Below are positions 1 through 11,945 of a stretch of 64,000 nucleotides of DNA, piece by piece. The DNA is from Gongronella butleri (lineage: Eukaryota > Mucoromycota > Mucoromycetes > Mucorales > Cunninghamellaceae). The notes under the pieces are model-generated. The model ran no database searches. It was not told the origin of the DNA and saw nothing but the letters and a program-made list of their open reading frames with translations. The translations under genes were made by a program, and so were the position numbers. Location of the stretch: positions 171,106 to 235,105 of the forward strand of contig JAIWZP010000047.1 in NCBI GenBank assembly GCA_025201375.1, in the 5' to 3' direction. Position 1 is the first letter of the stretch, and every line of letters begins with the position of its first letter.

Positions 1-1456
1 CCCATATTCTAACCGGAGTTTCTAGCTCGCGTTTTCACGTTGTGATGTGTTTCGCGGCGCTACATTGCCTGGTTTGCCAGTCGCGTCCATGATTTTTGTT
101 AAAATGAACAATTTATTGAGCATCTCTGGACAAACGTGCAGAAATGATCTCAACATTGAAAGAGATGTAAAGAGAGGCAAAAAATCAACGATGGCAAAAT
201 TTCTCAGCTATTGAATTAATACAATCCTGTGATATTACCTACAACCGACAATAAAACCGGTCAGTTCGCGTTAGGCTCACCGAGATTGCTGAAATATCAT
301 TTTGTGCCAGCAAGCACTTTTGTTGTCCCAGTTCGCTCATCCATTTGGTATTTTCCTTGCTTAGATTGTGCTTGTTTTCGCCGAGTAAATGGACTACATG
401 TGCGCTATTTACCTATTTTTACCGCTTTGACCACGTGCTTTTAGGTGTGTTTGTTCAAAACTTGGTCAGATTCTTTCAGCAACAATGAGAGGCAGCCACT
501 GGTCCAGATTTGGCAGAGAGGAGATCTCTACAGCACAAGCAATGTTATCGATTTGGCGTGTTTTGGCATTTAGATGCCTTTCCAACGATGACATTACATT
601 TGCCAATTAGCATGCAACATCCTGCTGAAAATTTAAGCTGCTGCCAGTCGTAAAATATGCAATACAATGCGTGAATTGCGTACTGTAGATAGCTGTTGAG
701 AAAATCCATCATTGGGCGCCAATGTCTTGAAATTGTGATGTCGAGGCAAAATTTACAATGGGGGTAATAACTAGACAATGATGCATCCGATGCTGCGCGT
801 CATGCACCATCCATTGCAACTCTCAGAATGTCAAAACGGTTGTTTGGCAAGAGACTTCACGCAAAAAATAAGATTTTCCAAACTAATTACGCACTTTCAC
901 TCAACCAGCGCGCGACACAGCCACAACAGCAGGCGCGCTGGAAAGCCGCGATGGCGCAGCAGCTGCGGCACAGATTTTTCATCTCGACTCCATGCGCTGG
1001 TGGTTGGCAAATTCAATAAAATATGAAAAATAGAGTGCTTTGACTCTTGAGAGCGCATTTCCTAGTTATTTGTCGTCCAAAAAAAGTCACCCGATCGCCT
1101 CAGCAAGAGCATCCATACGCGTCAAGCTGTGCTAGGACGTTACGCAAAGCAAGCGCCTCGGCGATCCAAAAATGCAGAATCTGACGTTTTTGACACAAAG
1201 CCAGCTTTTATTCATTTGTCATTGCGCTGAAACTCGGACCAAAGTGTGCTCCTAGACCGTCGCTTTCGACTGAGTTCCTTGGCGTCGCTGTGCGTGCCGA
1301 ATTCGGGGCAAGCGACGGCGCCAAAAGTCAGGTTCTCAAGACACACTGTAAACATCGGGGCTTGAAACCCCAAATTCAAAAGAGCTTCGCCGCCAGCGCG
1401 ATTCTTTTTTTTTTTTTCCCTCTTCTTTTCGCATTGCGTTCCACTTTTTTCGACGC
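1..1456. other. No gene recognised; upstream region of the helicase gene
   Basis: Several short open frames overlap here on both strands, but none has a recognisable domain, consistent splice sites or a plausible composition. The final ~70 bases before the helicase start codon are T-rich, like the leader regions of other genes in the window. I see no RNA gene or transposon termini. Confidence 0.5.
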
Positions 1457-4400
1457 ATGGACGATCTTGACGACGAGTTTGACGAGTTTGATCTAGACCT
1501 TGGGGAGCTGGATGCAGCGGTTGCGGCGGTGTCACAACAACATGAACAGCAGCAACCAACAGCGACGGCATCTTCGTCCAGGGCGGCGCCCTCTGGCCAG
1601 GTGGACGCGGACGAGTTTGACGACGAATTTGACGATGAATTTGACGATGAATTTGGAGCGATTGACGATGCGGCGCTTGTTTCTGCGGTGGATGAGCAAG
1701 CACGCGCTGCGACAGCGAGTACGAGCACAAGCACGAGCACGGGGACGGGGACGCGATTAGTGCAGGGGACGCTTCCGTGGGGCCGGCCGGCGCAGCAGCA
1801 GCAACAAGCCCAAATTCAGCAAAATCAGCGACAACAACAACAAGCATCCCCTGGGGGCCCATCGTCGGGGAGCTCTTTATCTTCTTCCAATGGGCAAATT
1901 GTGTTTGGGATCAGGGACGACATGCCGGACCCGACGCCGCCATTGCCGCCGCCATTGTCGACGCGCAGCTATCACAAATTGGCGCACCACGAACTGCCGA
2001 CATGGATCTACCCGGTCAATTACCCTGTGCGCGGTTATCAATACAGCATGGTCAGCAAGGCGCTCTTCAAAAACACGCTCATTGCGCTGCCCACCGGCCT
2101 GGGAAAGACCCTGATCGCCGCCGTCGTCATGTACAACTTTTATCGCTGGTTTCCAGAGTCCGTCATCATCTTCACCGCACCGACACGCCCGCTCGTGGAG
2201 CAGCAGATCGAGGCCTGCTTCCATATCTGTGGCTTGCCTCAAAAAGACACCATGATAATGACAGGCACACAGCAAAAAGCCAAGCGACGCAGTCTGTGGC
2301 AAGAGCATCGCGTCTTTTTTTGCACGCCACAGGTTGTCGACAATGACATGAAATCCGGCCTTTGCCCATCGCATCGCATTTCGCTCATTGTTGTCGACGA
2401 GGCTCACAAGGCCACGGGCAATTACGCTTTTACAAAGATCATTGATAGTCTGAGCAACGTCCATTCGCACTTTCGCGTGCTTGCCTTGTCCGCGACGCCT
2501 GGAAGGGATATCGAGACCGTGCAACAAGTTGTCCAGAAATTGCGCATCAGCCACATTGAGATTCGTGGCGAAGAATCCATGGACGTCCAGCAGTACACGC
2601 ATGCCAAGCGCATCCAGAATATCGTCCTGCCGCTCGATTCAACCACAAATGGCATTGTCCCCGAGGTCATTCGCGAATTCAGCAATGTATTCAGGCCGGT
2701 CATCGAACGTCTGCAAAAACACCAAGCACTGCACGCCATGCCGCTCGAGAGATGCACGCCCTATACCCTGATGAAGGCACGCACCGTGTACATGGCCACC
2801 GCGAAAAATGTGTCCAGTGCTGTCAAGGGCATGGTCGGTGCAGACTTTATGCAGGCCGAGAAGCTGGCGAGGGCATTCGATGCCATTTGGAATTATGGTG
2901 TCGGCGCGTTTATGGATGTCATGGACCGAATGTTCGCCGAGATCCGCGAATCCATCAATTCCGGCAAGAATGCAAAGAAGAGCGACGCCAAGCTGCTTAA
3001 CAATTACCAATTGACGCGTCTCATGGACAAATTGCGCACGCAGATGGCCACCCCAGGCTTTGTCGGCCACCCAAAGCTTGACGCCCTGCTCAGCAACCTG
3101 CTGCGCCACCTCGTCGACCGCGAGGGCTCACGCGCCATTGTCTTTTGTTCCTTTCGCAACTCGGTCAACATGATCCTCAAGTTTCTCGAGGCACACAAGC
3201 CCATGATCAATGCCGTGCAATTCGTTGGCCAGGCCGACGATAGTTCTGGAGGCAAGGGCATGAACCAGCGCCAGCAGCAGGAGGTAAAAAAAAAGAAAAA
3301 AAAGAAACAAAAAAGTGCTGCTTTTTCTCATTTTTTCCCCATTTTTTATTCTTGTAGACCATTCAAATGTTCCGCAGCGGCAAGGTGAACGTGCTGGTGG
3401 CCACGTCTGTTGGTGAAGAGGGCCTGGATATTGGCGAGGTGGACCTGATTGTGTGTTACGACTCGCACAGCTCACCCATCCGCATGGTAAAAAAAAGAAA
3501 AAGATCGAAAAAAAGGCTTACAGGGACTCAATTCGTCCTTTTTTTTGGGTACGATAGTTGCAGCGCATGGGCCGCACGGGGCGCAAGCGGCAGGGCCATT
3601 GCGTGATGTTGATGACGGAATTGGAGGAGAGGAAGATGCAGAATGCAAAGGACACGTACAGGCGAGTCCAGAGCGCGATTGCGCGTGGAACGGACCTGAA
3701 GCTTGTGCCGCCAGGCCCGTCGGTGCTCCCTGAAGGGTACAAGCCCGTGCTGCAGCGCAAGAAGCTTGTGATTGGGCATTTCGTGTCAACCTCAGTCAAA
3801 CGTCAGCGCGCCAAGGGCAAATCGTCCATGCCCGTCGACAAGGACGGCACTCTGACCCCCGATTCACGCCGTGCACTCCTTGACGATCTCGGCTGCGGAT
3901 CCTTGCAGCAATTGGATACGCGCCACCGCCAAGAAACACTCGATTCGCTCTTGGAAGACGCACGAAGATTCATTCCCTTGAATTCCGTCCTTGCATCAAC
4001 AAAGCGTATCGCCCACTCTTCCTATACACGTCAATTCGTCAAGATCATACACAACATGGAACATCACGCGCTGCATGGCGAGTATCCCATCGACTCAAAT
4101 GCAAGTCAGGCCTCCCAGGACAATCTCGACCGCTTCGTCCTGCCCACGCGCCCAAAGGACCCAATTGCAAGCGACATCTTGATTCTCCCGTCGCGTCGAT
4201 TGCCACGCGCCCAGCAGCCACCCACATCCACACGTATACCCCATCAGGAAAATCAGGAAAATCAAGAAAATCAGGGCGATTTGGACGATGATGCATCGTG
4301 GATGGGACCTCTCGTCACTAGCGGCATGATGGACGAGGGCGACATGGACGACAATGACATGGAAGACGATGCCATGGATGATGATGCTTGGGAAGACCAC

Positions 4401-5324
4401 GACCAAGTGGAAAACATAGAGAATACCCATTTTAACAACAATTACGACACCATGGACGCGCCGCAGCCGCAATTGGAGCGCGCCAGCAATGATGCGCCTC
4501 GCGATACCATCAGCGACGCTGCGCGTTTATCCAATCCACCCCCTCCAGCCCAAAAACGCGAAAATACCCCAAAACCAGCAAATCCCACCCTATCGCGTGA
4601 ATTTTCGCCTGACGACGACATGTTTGGTGATGACGGCGATGACGACGACGATATGTTTGCCAATGTCGATCTATCTGCGTGGGACAATGCGTTTACATTC
4701 GACGACGACATCGAGCAGATGTATGTACAACAGCCGGTGCAGCAGAATGACAATGCCATGGATATCCAACAGATATGGCCAAGCCAATTCCCGCAATTGA
4801 CTGAGCATGCGCGCCAATGTCTGCGTGACATGCTCCGCAGTTTACCACCCCACCACCGCCTGAAACGCCTGTTTGCTTCAAAACCGCCATTTATGCACTT
4901 TCTCTCAGCTACGCAGCCAGACGCGCATCTATTTTCGCCAGCAACACACGCCAATCCCCAAATAATGCCAACCTCGTAAGAATAGAAAAAAAAAAAGAAA
5001 AATGAGTCGTGATGGTTGATTTTTTCCTCCTCCCCCCTTTTTTTATAATAGATCCTCTGCGCCGACACCGCGCTCTGAGGATGATACGTACTCTTCCATG
5101 GACATGGACGAAATCGAGCAACTTGGCCGCGAATTGGACGTTGCCGAGCAAGGTCTGACCAATCCTAACGACAATACCCGCGAAAACACGTCCAATACCA
5201 CTCTTGTGCCAGCAATTCCAGCGACCACCTCTCACACATGCTCGCAAGACCTGTCCAAGCTCACCATTGCGTAAATTTGCTTGCATACGACAGAGGGAAA
5301 AATGGGTTGTTCATCCCATTTTTG

Positions 5325-5393
<69 letters not shown>

Positions 5394-6280
5394 GATGATC
5401 CAGTTAGTGCGGACAATGCGGCACCAGCAAGCCCTGATGGCTCGCCACAACTGCTCTCTTCAAAGTAAGACTACTTGCGCTGCTAATTTCTTTTATTCAG
5501 AACATGATGCTTTTCATGGAGTTGCACGACGCTAAATTCATTTTTTTTTGTTTTGGCAGCAATCCCGAGCGATTTTGGGACGCAAGCGACGTGTTTTCAA
5601 TGATTGACGAGTCCGTGAGGCAGGTGACCCAGGAGATGAGCTCGAGCAGCGACGACGAGAGCACGGGCTTCAGCTCGCCGCTCGTGGTGCGGCGCCGCAC
5701 GGGGCGACGCCTGTTGGAATCACCATCCGACGCGACATCGCGCCATCGCTCATCACCTGTCGACGCGTGCACGCAAACACCGCCGCAGCCGCCGCCCATG
5801 CCACGGAAAATAACGAAAATACAACAAAAACGCATGGCAACCACGGATGAGGCCAACAATGTGCATGCGTTTTTTGATTTGGAAGCCGAATTGAGCGGCG
5901 ATGACGTGGGCGATGCAGACGATGGGGATGCAATGGATGGCGAGGGCGACGACGCGAACGACTCGTTCATTCACGATGGCAGCAGCAGTGGGGTCGACCG
6001 GAGCGTCACGACGGGCCACTATCAGTCGCCTGGAATGGCCATGTACCGCGAAAGCTTGCACCAGCACGCCAATGGACCCCAATTCGCCAACACCCACCGT
6101 GGCCCCAAATGGCTCGACCGCATACATCCCGAAAAATGGATCCAACAATCCGAATTCGACGACGAAAATGACATTTTCGACGACGAACTGGATGTCGACC
6201 TCATTGACACCACACACACCATCTCGGAACACGAATTGACGCGCATCTCAGAGGACGAAGATGATTTCATGTCGTCTTGA
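1457..6280 (+). CDS. MPH1: Mph1/FANCM-type ATP-dependent DNA helicase, 6 exons, 1461 aa
   Basis: Superfamily 2 helicase of the FANCM/Mph1 family, which remodels stalled replication forks and D-loops in the nucleus. Exons: 1457-3283, 3358-3486, 3558-4975, 5052-5270, 5393-5464, 5560-6280; the sum is 1462 codons. The N-terminus is acidic (repeated DEFDDEF) followed by S/T and Q runs. Helicase motifs: Walker A PTGLGKT (~aa 211-217), VVDEAH (~312), SATPG, then across two introns the [12 protein letters not shown] motif and [18 protein letters not shown] (motif VI). The second intron has two possible acceptors; using AG at 3557 restores [11 protein letters not shown], the family sequence, so I chose it over AG at 3563. 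The ~800-residue C-terminal half is acidic and low-complexity with no domain I recognise. Intron 4 ends in a T-run of about 60. Catalytic core certain; the last three small exons are supported by phase only. Confidence 0.9.
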
Positions 6281-6310
6281 CCCTTGTCAGCTTTTTATCG
6301 CAAATCGTTC

Positions 6311-6316
6311 AATAAA
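6311..6316 (+). promoter_or_regulatory. Polyadenylation signal AATAAA of the helicase gene
   Basis: A canonical AATAAA lies 31 bases after the helicase stop codon, followed by further A/T-rich sequence. Position and spacing fit a eukaryotic 3' end signal. Confidence 0.55.
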
Positions 6317-6392
6317 ATAATAATTTAAAACACGCGTCTTGTTCGTTTTTAAAAAAAAAAAGAATCGGGTCGACCTTTGGAAATGGGTGTTA

Positions 6393-6426
<34 letters not shown>

Positions 6427-6503
6427 TAATCGACTTGTCAATTGACGCTTGACCAAGTTCTTTGGTCGTTTTTTATTTCATTTTCGTATAAAAAAGATTT
6501 CTT

Positions 6504-7247
6504 TTATGCTTTGATTTTGTTTGCATAACCGCACGACGCCGTAAAGCCGCTGGTGTCGGTCGTGAACGTAAAGTTAGCAGCGGATGTGGTGCAGTCGCCA
6601 TAGATATAGGGCTTGCCCACGGTGCCCTTGCTGGCACCGGCCGTCGTGGTCGTCGGGTTGCCAAAGAAGGCTTGAGTCCATGGCAAGTCCGTGCACGCGT
6701 GCGAAGGCATTGCGTTCCACGGGTAATACTCAACAAAGCCCACCTGGCTCTTTTCAATGTTGCCCGCTGCAGGCAGCGTGTACGAGCCAATATGCGTCTT
6801 GTTTTGCGACTTGGTGTCGACCAAGGTGCCAGTCCACTTGTTGTTGCCAACCGATTTCACAACCAGGTTGTACACCGTGTTGTAAGTAGCCTCAATTTCA
6901 ACGGCGCAGCTGACACCCGCACCGCCGTCCGCGCCAGAGTGGCAATTCGCGTCGTCCGTCGTGCTGCCCTTGACAAAGCTCGAAAAAACGCCGTGCACGA
7001 TGCTTTTACCATTCCTGTCGGAGCGCGGCTGCAGACCCGTGTACCCAAGGCCATTGTTAGCAAAGTTGTATTGCTGCGCAAAGTAAAACCCAGCCACGTG
7101 CGGCGCATTCGGCATTGCTAGCGGGAACGTCACGTCCGTCAGACCACCAGCAGGCACAGTCGCAAAGCTCCACGAATTGCCAATCAAAGCAGACACGAAA
7201 TGGGGCAGCGACGCAGACACAACAGCAACAGCACAAAGGAGCTTCAT
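6504..7247 (-). CDS. Secreted protein, possibly DUF3472-like, single exon, 247 aa
   Basis: Intronless gene for an extracellular or vacuolar protein. The start is the ATG at 7247, which gives a typical signal peptide: MKLLCAVAVV, a hydrophobic stretch and likely cleavage after ...FVSA. An upstream in-frame extension would spoil it. The mature part is rich in G, T, N and aromatic residues, with AGFYFAQQYNF, GLGYTGLQPR, IVHGVFSSF and VGFVEYYPW. This pattern (a beta-sandwich-like segment with GxxGLQ, then a 'yPW' motif) reminds me of the DUF3472 family of surface proteins, but I cannot confirm that. Cysteines occur in CHSGADGGAGVSC and near the C-terminus (GDCTT, SCGYANK), likely forming disulfides. 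It has a TATA box at 7305-7310 and an AATAAA on its strand at 6472-6477. Its substrate or role is unknown. Confidence 0.75.
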   Translation of the reverse strand: MKLLCAVAVVSASLPHFVSALIGNSWSFATVPAGGLTDVTFPLAMPNAPHVAGFYFAQQYNFANNGLGYTGLQPRSDRNGKSIVHGVFSSFVKGSTTDDANCHSGADGGAGVSCAVEIEATYNTVYNLVVKSVGNNKWTGTLVDTKSQNKTHIGSYTLPAAGNIEKSQVGFVEYYPWNAMPSHACTDLPWTQAFFGNPTTTTAGASKGTVGKPYIYGDCTTSAANFTFTTDTSGFTASCGYANKIKA

Positions 7248-7304
7248 CTTAAAAAGTAAATGACACAAAGAAAAAAGAGAGAGAAAAAAAAATCGATCGC
7301 TACA

Positions 7305-7310
7305 TTTATA
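7305..7310 (-). promoter_or_regulatory. TATA box of the secreted-protein gene
   Basis: On the minus strand the sequence reads GGTATAAATG, about 58 bases upstream of the ATG at 7247. It is the clearest TATA element next to a gene in the window and suggests regulated expression. Confidence 0.5.
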
Positions 7311-8414
7311 CCTGGTCGACCTTGTCCTACCACCCCCTCAATTTTATGCAATGGTGTGTAACATTTTAGATTAAGTAATCATTGCCTGCAGATCATTTCC
7401 ATTTCATTTTACGCATTCATGCCATCCATTGTCTTTTGCCGGCTTCTCGACACGCTATGTACATATTCCATGGCTAGCAAACGAGAAGGAAATATCATAC
7501 TCTATGGGCAAGAACGACATTCCAAATGGGGCCACATCATGCCGGTGCTGGTAACGGGCAAACATTGTATTGAGATTGTATTGAGATTGCAGAAAAAGCT
7601 CACGTTTCTATTTTTTTTTTTTTTTGTCGCGGCGGGACCCCAGATTGACTTTTATAAAGTTTAGTCAACATTCACCTTTTGCCAGATTTTGCAATTTCGT
7701 CAATGAATTACAGTGAGGCATGCGCGGTCATAAAATGCCAATAAATCAATTGTTTCATTTGCAATTTGAGAAGCAAGCATCATTGTACTGGATAGTCAAA
7801 AGGTGTAGAATTTCCGAGTGCATGTATTGGAAGTTGGTTCGACGCTCTGTGAGAATCATGAATGGACTTGGCGCATGACGGGATACAAAATAGCTAAAAT
7901 GGTCAATTTCTCGGCAACCACCGAAGCAAAGGTGTCCCTGAGCCATTTTCGCTCATTGGACCGCAGCTTACAATGCCGTTGGCACTGATTTCGCGCGTCG
8001 GCGCGAATCCGGGGACATGTTGCATGATTTTACCAGCCAACTAATATAATGGCTTCAAAAGCCAATTGGATTGATCAAATCATTTATCATATCCGGCAGG
8101 TCAGCCACGGCTACATGACTATGCACAAAACCAAAGCATTCCGCGGGCCGGGTTTGACGCAGTTACGAAAAGTAGGTCAAATTCTAAACAAAAAAAAAAA
8201 AAAAGAAACCCCTGAAAATGGAAATACGCGTCAATGCGTGGTCCGAGATTGATTTTTCACTGGTCAAAAAGAATGCACATACACCACAAAAACATGACAG
8301 GGGCAAAATCGAACAAAAGGCACAAAGTTTTAGCGCACACAATCCTAGAAAATGCAAAAATGTCACTATTTCGTGATTTTTTAACGCCCATCTCAAGAAC
8401 GCGCCAATCAATGG

Positions 8415-8463
<49 letters not shown>

Positions 8464-8489
8464 TAGAAATTTCGCAAGCGCGGTTTTAT
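7311..8489. other. Gene-free region with a 44-base A-run
   Basis: No ORF here has a recognisable domain. The region carries short A- and T-runs and, at 8418-8461, an uninterrupted run of 44 A. It passes into the dispersed repeat family at about 8490. Confidence 0.5.
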
Positions 8490-9240
8490 CGGTAACGGGT
8501 TACGGTATAATAAAAACAATGTCAAGCTCTCTAACCAAGATCGAAAATACGGATTTTCAGAGTTATTGTGCACCAAGTCACCGAAATATCAAAGCGATCT
8601 CTCCAAAATAAGAGCGCTTTTATCCCTTTTGGCCGCTGATTCGTGTGAGGTGTCACGCACGCTGATAGGTTGCACCTTTGGCGCGTGAGCTACAAAAATT
8701 GAGACGATCTTACCACCCTTTTGCTGACGCATCCTCCGGATCTTGGTTATAGGGTCCTATATTTGAACTAAAGGATGCTGAACACAAAAAAACCGGCGAT
8801 GTCAAGTTTTTCAGAGATTGGATCACACACTCCTAAGAACACGCATTTTTCATAAACTCAGGGCCAAATCAGGGTCAAAACGATCCCTGAAGGCCAACTG
8901 GCCGAAAACTCGAAGCGATATCCCCAAACTGCAAGCGCTTTTACCGCGTTTGTCCGCTGATTCATTTGATGCGTCTCATGCGTCGGGGCGCTCAGCCGTT
9001 GCCGCTGTACGAGACCAAATGGTCGTGATTTTACCCCCTTTACGCCTATGAAACTGGTGCTTCAGCAGAAACTTGCTCAACTGGTCCCAAATTTTGACCA
9101 GTTGTTGATGGTACTGTAAATCCATCAATTCTTCTCCAGTGGTGTTACAGTACGTAAGTTTGCTCCCGAATCGGATCACTCAGTCGCGACCTCGCGAGAA
9201 ATCTCGAGATTCGTGTTTGCTATCATAGTGATAAAAACCC
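8490..9240 (+). repeat. Dispersed repeat family S, copy 1
   Basis: Degenerate repeat recognised by an ordered series of landmarks: GAAAATGCATTTT-like start, CAGGGCCAAATCAGGGTC, CGATCCCTGAAGGC, a GCTGATTCATTTGA block, CGTCGGGGCGCTCA, a CTGGTCCCAAATTT block and GAAATCTCGAGATT. The same order recurs at about 9380-9760 and 32530-33280, and partly at 16340-16500. There is no long ORF. Reading frames differ between copies, so it looks like a non-coding or long-dead mobile element. Confidence 0.6.
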
Positions 9241-9379
9241 AGTGTCAAATAATATATTACGCGTTCCTCCCGATGAGACTGACTATGTATCTGGCTCCAA
9301 AATTAGACCAGTGGACACTCGACCCAAAACTTCCGTGATCCCACGATTTCTCGCAAATCGGATCACATACTGTACCTAC

Positions 9380-9760
9380 TCCTAAGAAAATGCATTTTTC
9401 ATAAAATCAGGGCCGCCAAATCAGGTTCAAAACGATCCCTGAAGGCTAACTCGCCGAAAACTCGAAGCGATATCTCCAAACCACAAGCGTTTTTACCGCG
9501 TTTGGCGGCCTATTCATTTGAGGCGACTCTTGCTTGCGTCGAAGCGCCCAGTTGCTGTCGCGGCACGAGGCAAAATAAATGGTGCTGATTGTACCTTTTT
9601 TTTACGCCTACAGTATGAAACTAGCACTTCATCAGAAACTTGCGCATCTGGTCCCAAATTTGGACCAGTTGATGGTATGATGATAAACCCAATTTTCTAA
9701 CAGTGTTACATTTTTTTGCCAATCGGATTACTCAGTCCTGAGAAATCTCGTGAGTCATGT
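9380..9760 (+). repeat. Dispersed repeat family S, copy 2 (tandem with copy 1)
   Basis: Repeats the landmarks of 8850-9240 in the same orientation: CAGGGCCGCCAAATCAGG, CGATCCCTGAAGGCTAACTC, CGAAGCGATATCTCCAAAC, then the CTGGTCCCAAATTTGGACC block and GAGAAATCTCGTGAG. Identity looks roughly 75-85% by eye. The spacing of about 540 bases from copy 1 suggests a tandem duplication followed by decay. A shorter trace of the family (GGGCCAAATCACA) appears near 10240. Confidence 0.55.
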
Positions 9761-10492
9761 TTGCTGGTGAAAAACCACCACCGGCAGAGCCAAGAAACAA
9801 TTACTGTATTTTACGCATTCCTCCCGACGAGAGTGACCATCCGGCGCCAAATTTAGACCAGTGGTGGATATTCGACTCGGGAGCATGTCCAATGACCGGG
9901 GGCCATTGTCTTCTTAATGGCGACTGGTTATACAACTGGCATAGACACTGGTTTTATAACACTGGTTTAACTTATCGTTTATGTTTCCCTGAGTTATCAC
10001 CACTGGTTTTATCTGGGCAAGATCATCCAGAAAGATAATATTAGGTTAATTAAGCAAGAAAAAATATATATTACTTGGATGATTTTAAAAAATTGGTAAA
10101 TACAGCTGATGAGCAACTGGTCCTGCAGGCGGTTTTTATTCACGATTGCCCTGAAGGTGCTCCTCGAAATATCGATGATTCCAAGTAGTCTTTCCAGAGA
10201 TCGGATCACTCAATCAGTTCTGAGAAAATGCAATTTGCCCAAAATCCGGGCCAAATCACAAACTGTTATGCCCGCAAAGCCAAGATGATTCACGCCATAC
10301 ATTTTTTCTTTCTTATTTACGAGCTCCTCCTGTGCCATCCCTCCTCAAGGCTGTCCCCTTCGCGCGACGACCGTTCTTAGCCCCTAATTCCTGATGGTGC
10401 TGGCCAACAACACCACCAATGCGTGCATGATGACCCAACCTCCTAACATGCAATTGACCCTCAACTACTTAGCGTTACGTAAATAATCCCCT

Positions 10493-11005
10493 TGTCACGA
10501 TCCCACTCGTGAAATGCCAATACCTTTTTTTTCTCCAGTCCTTTTCTTCCCTTGGTCCGCCCTTGTTCCACTTTTCCCTTCTCGCGTGCCCATTGGAACC
10601 CCGATCTGTCTGTGCGCAAGGCCGCAGACCAATTTGGCCTTGCCCCACATACTGTAAAAGACCCCGCCACTTTCCTTTTCCCCTTCCCTTCTTTTTTTTC
10701 TTTTCTTTTCTCTTCACTCTTCCTCCAACACCCACTCGTTCCCTTGCCTCGCGGTGTTGCTGTCATCAATAAACCCACGTTTGTCCCAATAATGTCCAAT
10801 CATGTACACTCTTTCCGTCAAGGTCGGCGCCTCCGTGTCAAGGGAGTCGCCGCCCGCCGAGCTCAACGACGCGTTGCCCAACAAGGCATTTTGGGCGATG
10901 CCAGAGACACCCGACGCCTCGTTAATCACTCGGCCGGCTCAATGACCACGACAATTCCCCCTCACCCCCAAGGACAGCGACAGCTTAGCGGATAGGATCG
11001 TGTCA
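10493..11005. mobile_element. Solo LTR 1 (513 bp) flanked by CCCCT duplications
   Basis: Starts TGTCACGATCC and ends GGATCGTGTCA, so it has TG...CA ends with a near-perfect inverted terminus. The 5 bases on each side (10488-10492 and 11006-11010) are both CCCCT, a target-site duplication. A nearly identical copy lies at 14113-14629 with a different duplication. An AATAAA occurs inside in + orientation. Having its own flanking duplication marks each copy as an independent solo LTR, left by recombination between the two LTRs of a retrotransposon, not as the two ends of one element. Confidence 0.85.
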
Positions 11006-11215
11006 CCCCTTTTTACTGATGGATCCTTCAGATCCATCATCTTGACTCATCTGTATCATACTGTAGCTAGATATCATACTGTACGACCCCCTTTTTTCCC
11101 TCGATCCTTCTTAGAGGAGTAAGAAGGACATCCGCACAGCGCATGTCCTTGCTTCTTTTTCCCTTATCTCTACTGTATATACAATATATGATAGTCACAT
11201 ACAGTATATACTGTA
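11006..11215. other. Short spacer rich in TACTGTA/TACAGTA motifs
   Basis: Between solo LTR 1 and the Tc1-like element. It contains many copies of CTGTA/TACAG, some overlapping as TACTGTATATACA and ACAGTATATACTGTACAG. No gene is seen. Confidence 0.5.
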
Positions 11216-11945
11216 CAGTGCCCTCCCAAAAAAAAGTTGACACTTTGGCTATTGCTCCACAGTGTGAGATGTCAAGCAATCGCGTTAATCTGTTCTGTAT
11301 TGATCAATAATGGCTCAAATGACATGAAATTTCGTAGGAACAATGATAAAAAAGTGTAAAACAAGTTCTAAAATTATGAACGGGATACAGCAAGCGGGTT
11401 TTGAAATAGAGCAAAAAAGGGGTACCTGACGCGTCACGCGACGCGACGCGTATCTACGCATATACAATGGCCTGTGGAGATGAAATGACATTATGAACAC
11501 CATCTCCAAATTTTTTTGTGACGAGCGTAATGGTTCCTGATTGTATTTTATGAATCAATTCCATGCTACATGCATCACATCGGTACTGTGATTGCTAAAT
11601 GTAAGATTATTATGCGACGCGTGCACGTATCAGACGCGTCAAAAGTTGCGATTTTCTTCCTAACATGGTCGTAATGCTCCTACTGATCAACCAATTGATA
11701 ACAGCCTATTCTTGTCCTTCAAATTAAAGTATTACAATGGCTTTAAGTCAAGTAGTGACTAAAATTAAATGACAGAAATGAATATTGTTATTTCAGATGC
11801 GCCTGACGGGTGACGCGTGTCACATGATGACTTTACATATATCGATCACAGCACCGATGTGATGCATGTAACATGGAATTGATTCATGAAATACAATCAG
11901 GCATCATTACACTCGTCACGAAAAAAATTTGGAGATGGTGTTCAT

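Noticed and set aside
1212..1862. Minus-strand ORFs of 134-216 codons opposite the helicase start
   Set aside because: They are antisense shadows of the D/E/Q/S-rich first helicase exon; composition follows the repeats.
5281..5535. Phenylalanine- or lysine-rich ORFs across the long T-run
   Set aside because: They are translations of a homopolymer inside intron 4 of the helicase gene.
9757..10038. 93-codon ORF near the first solo LTR
   Set aside because: It lies in repeat family S, and the equivalent frame is not kept in other copies.
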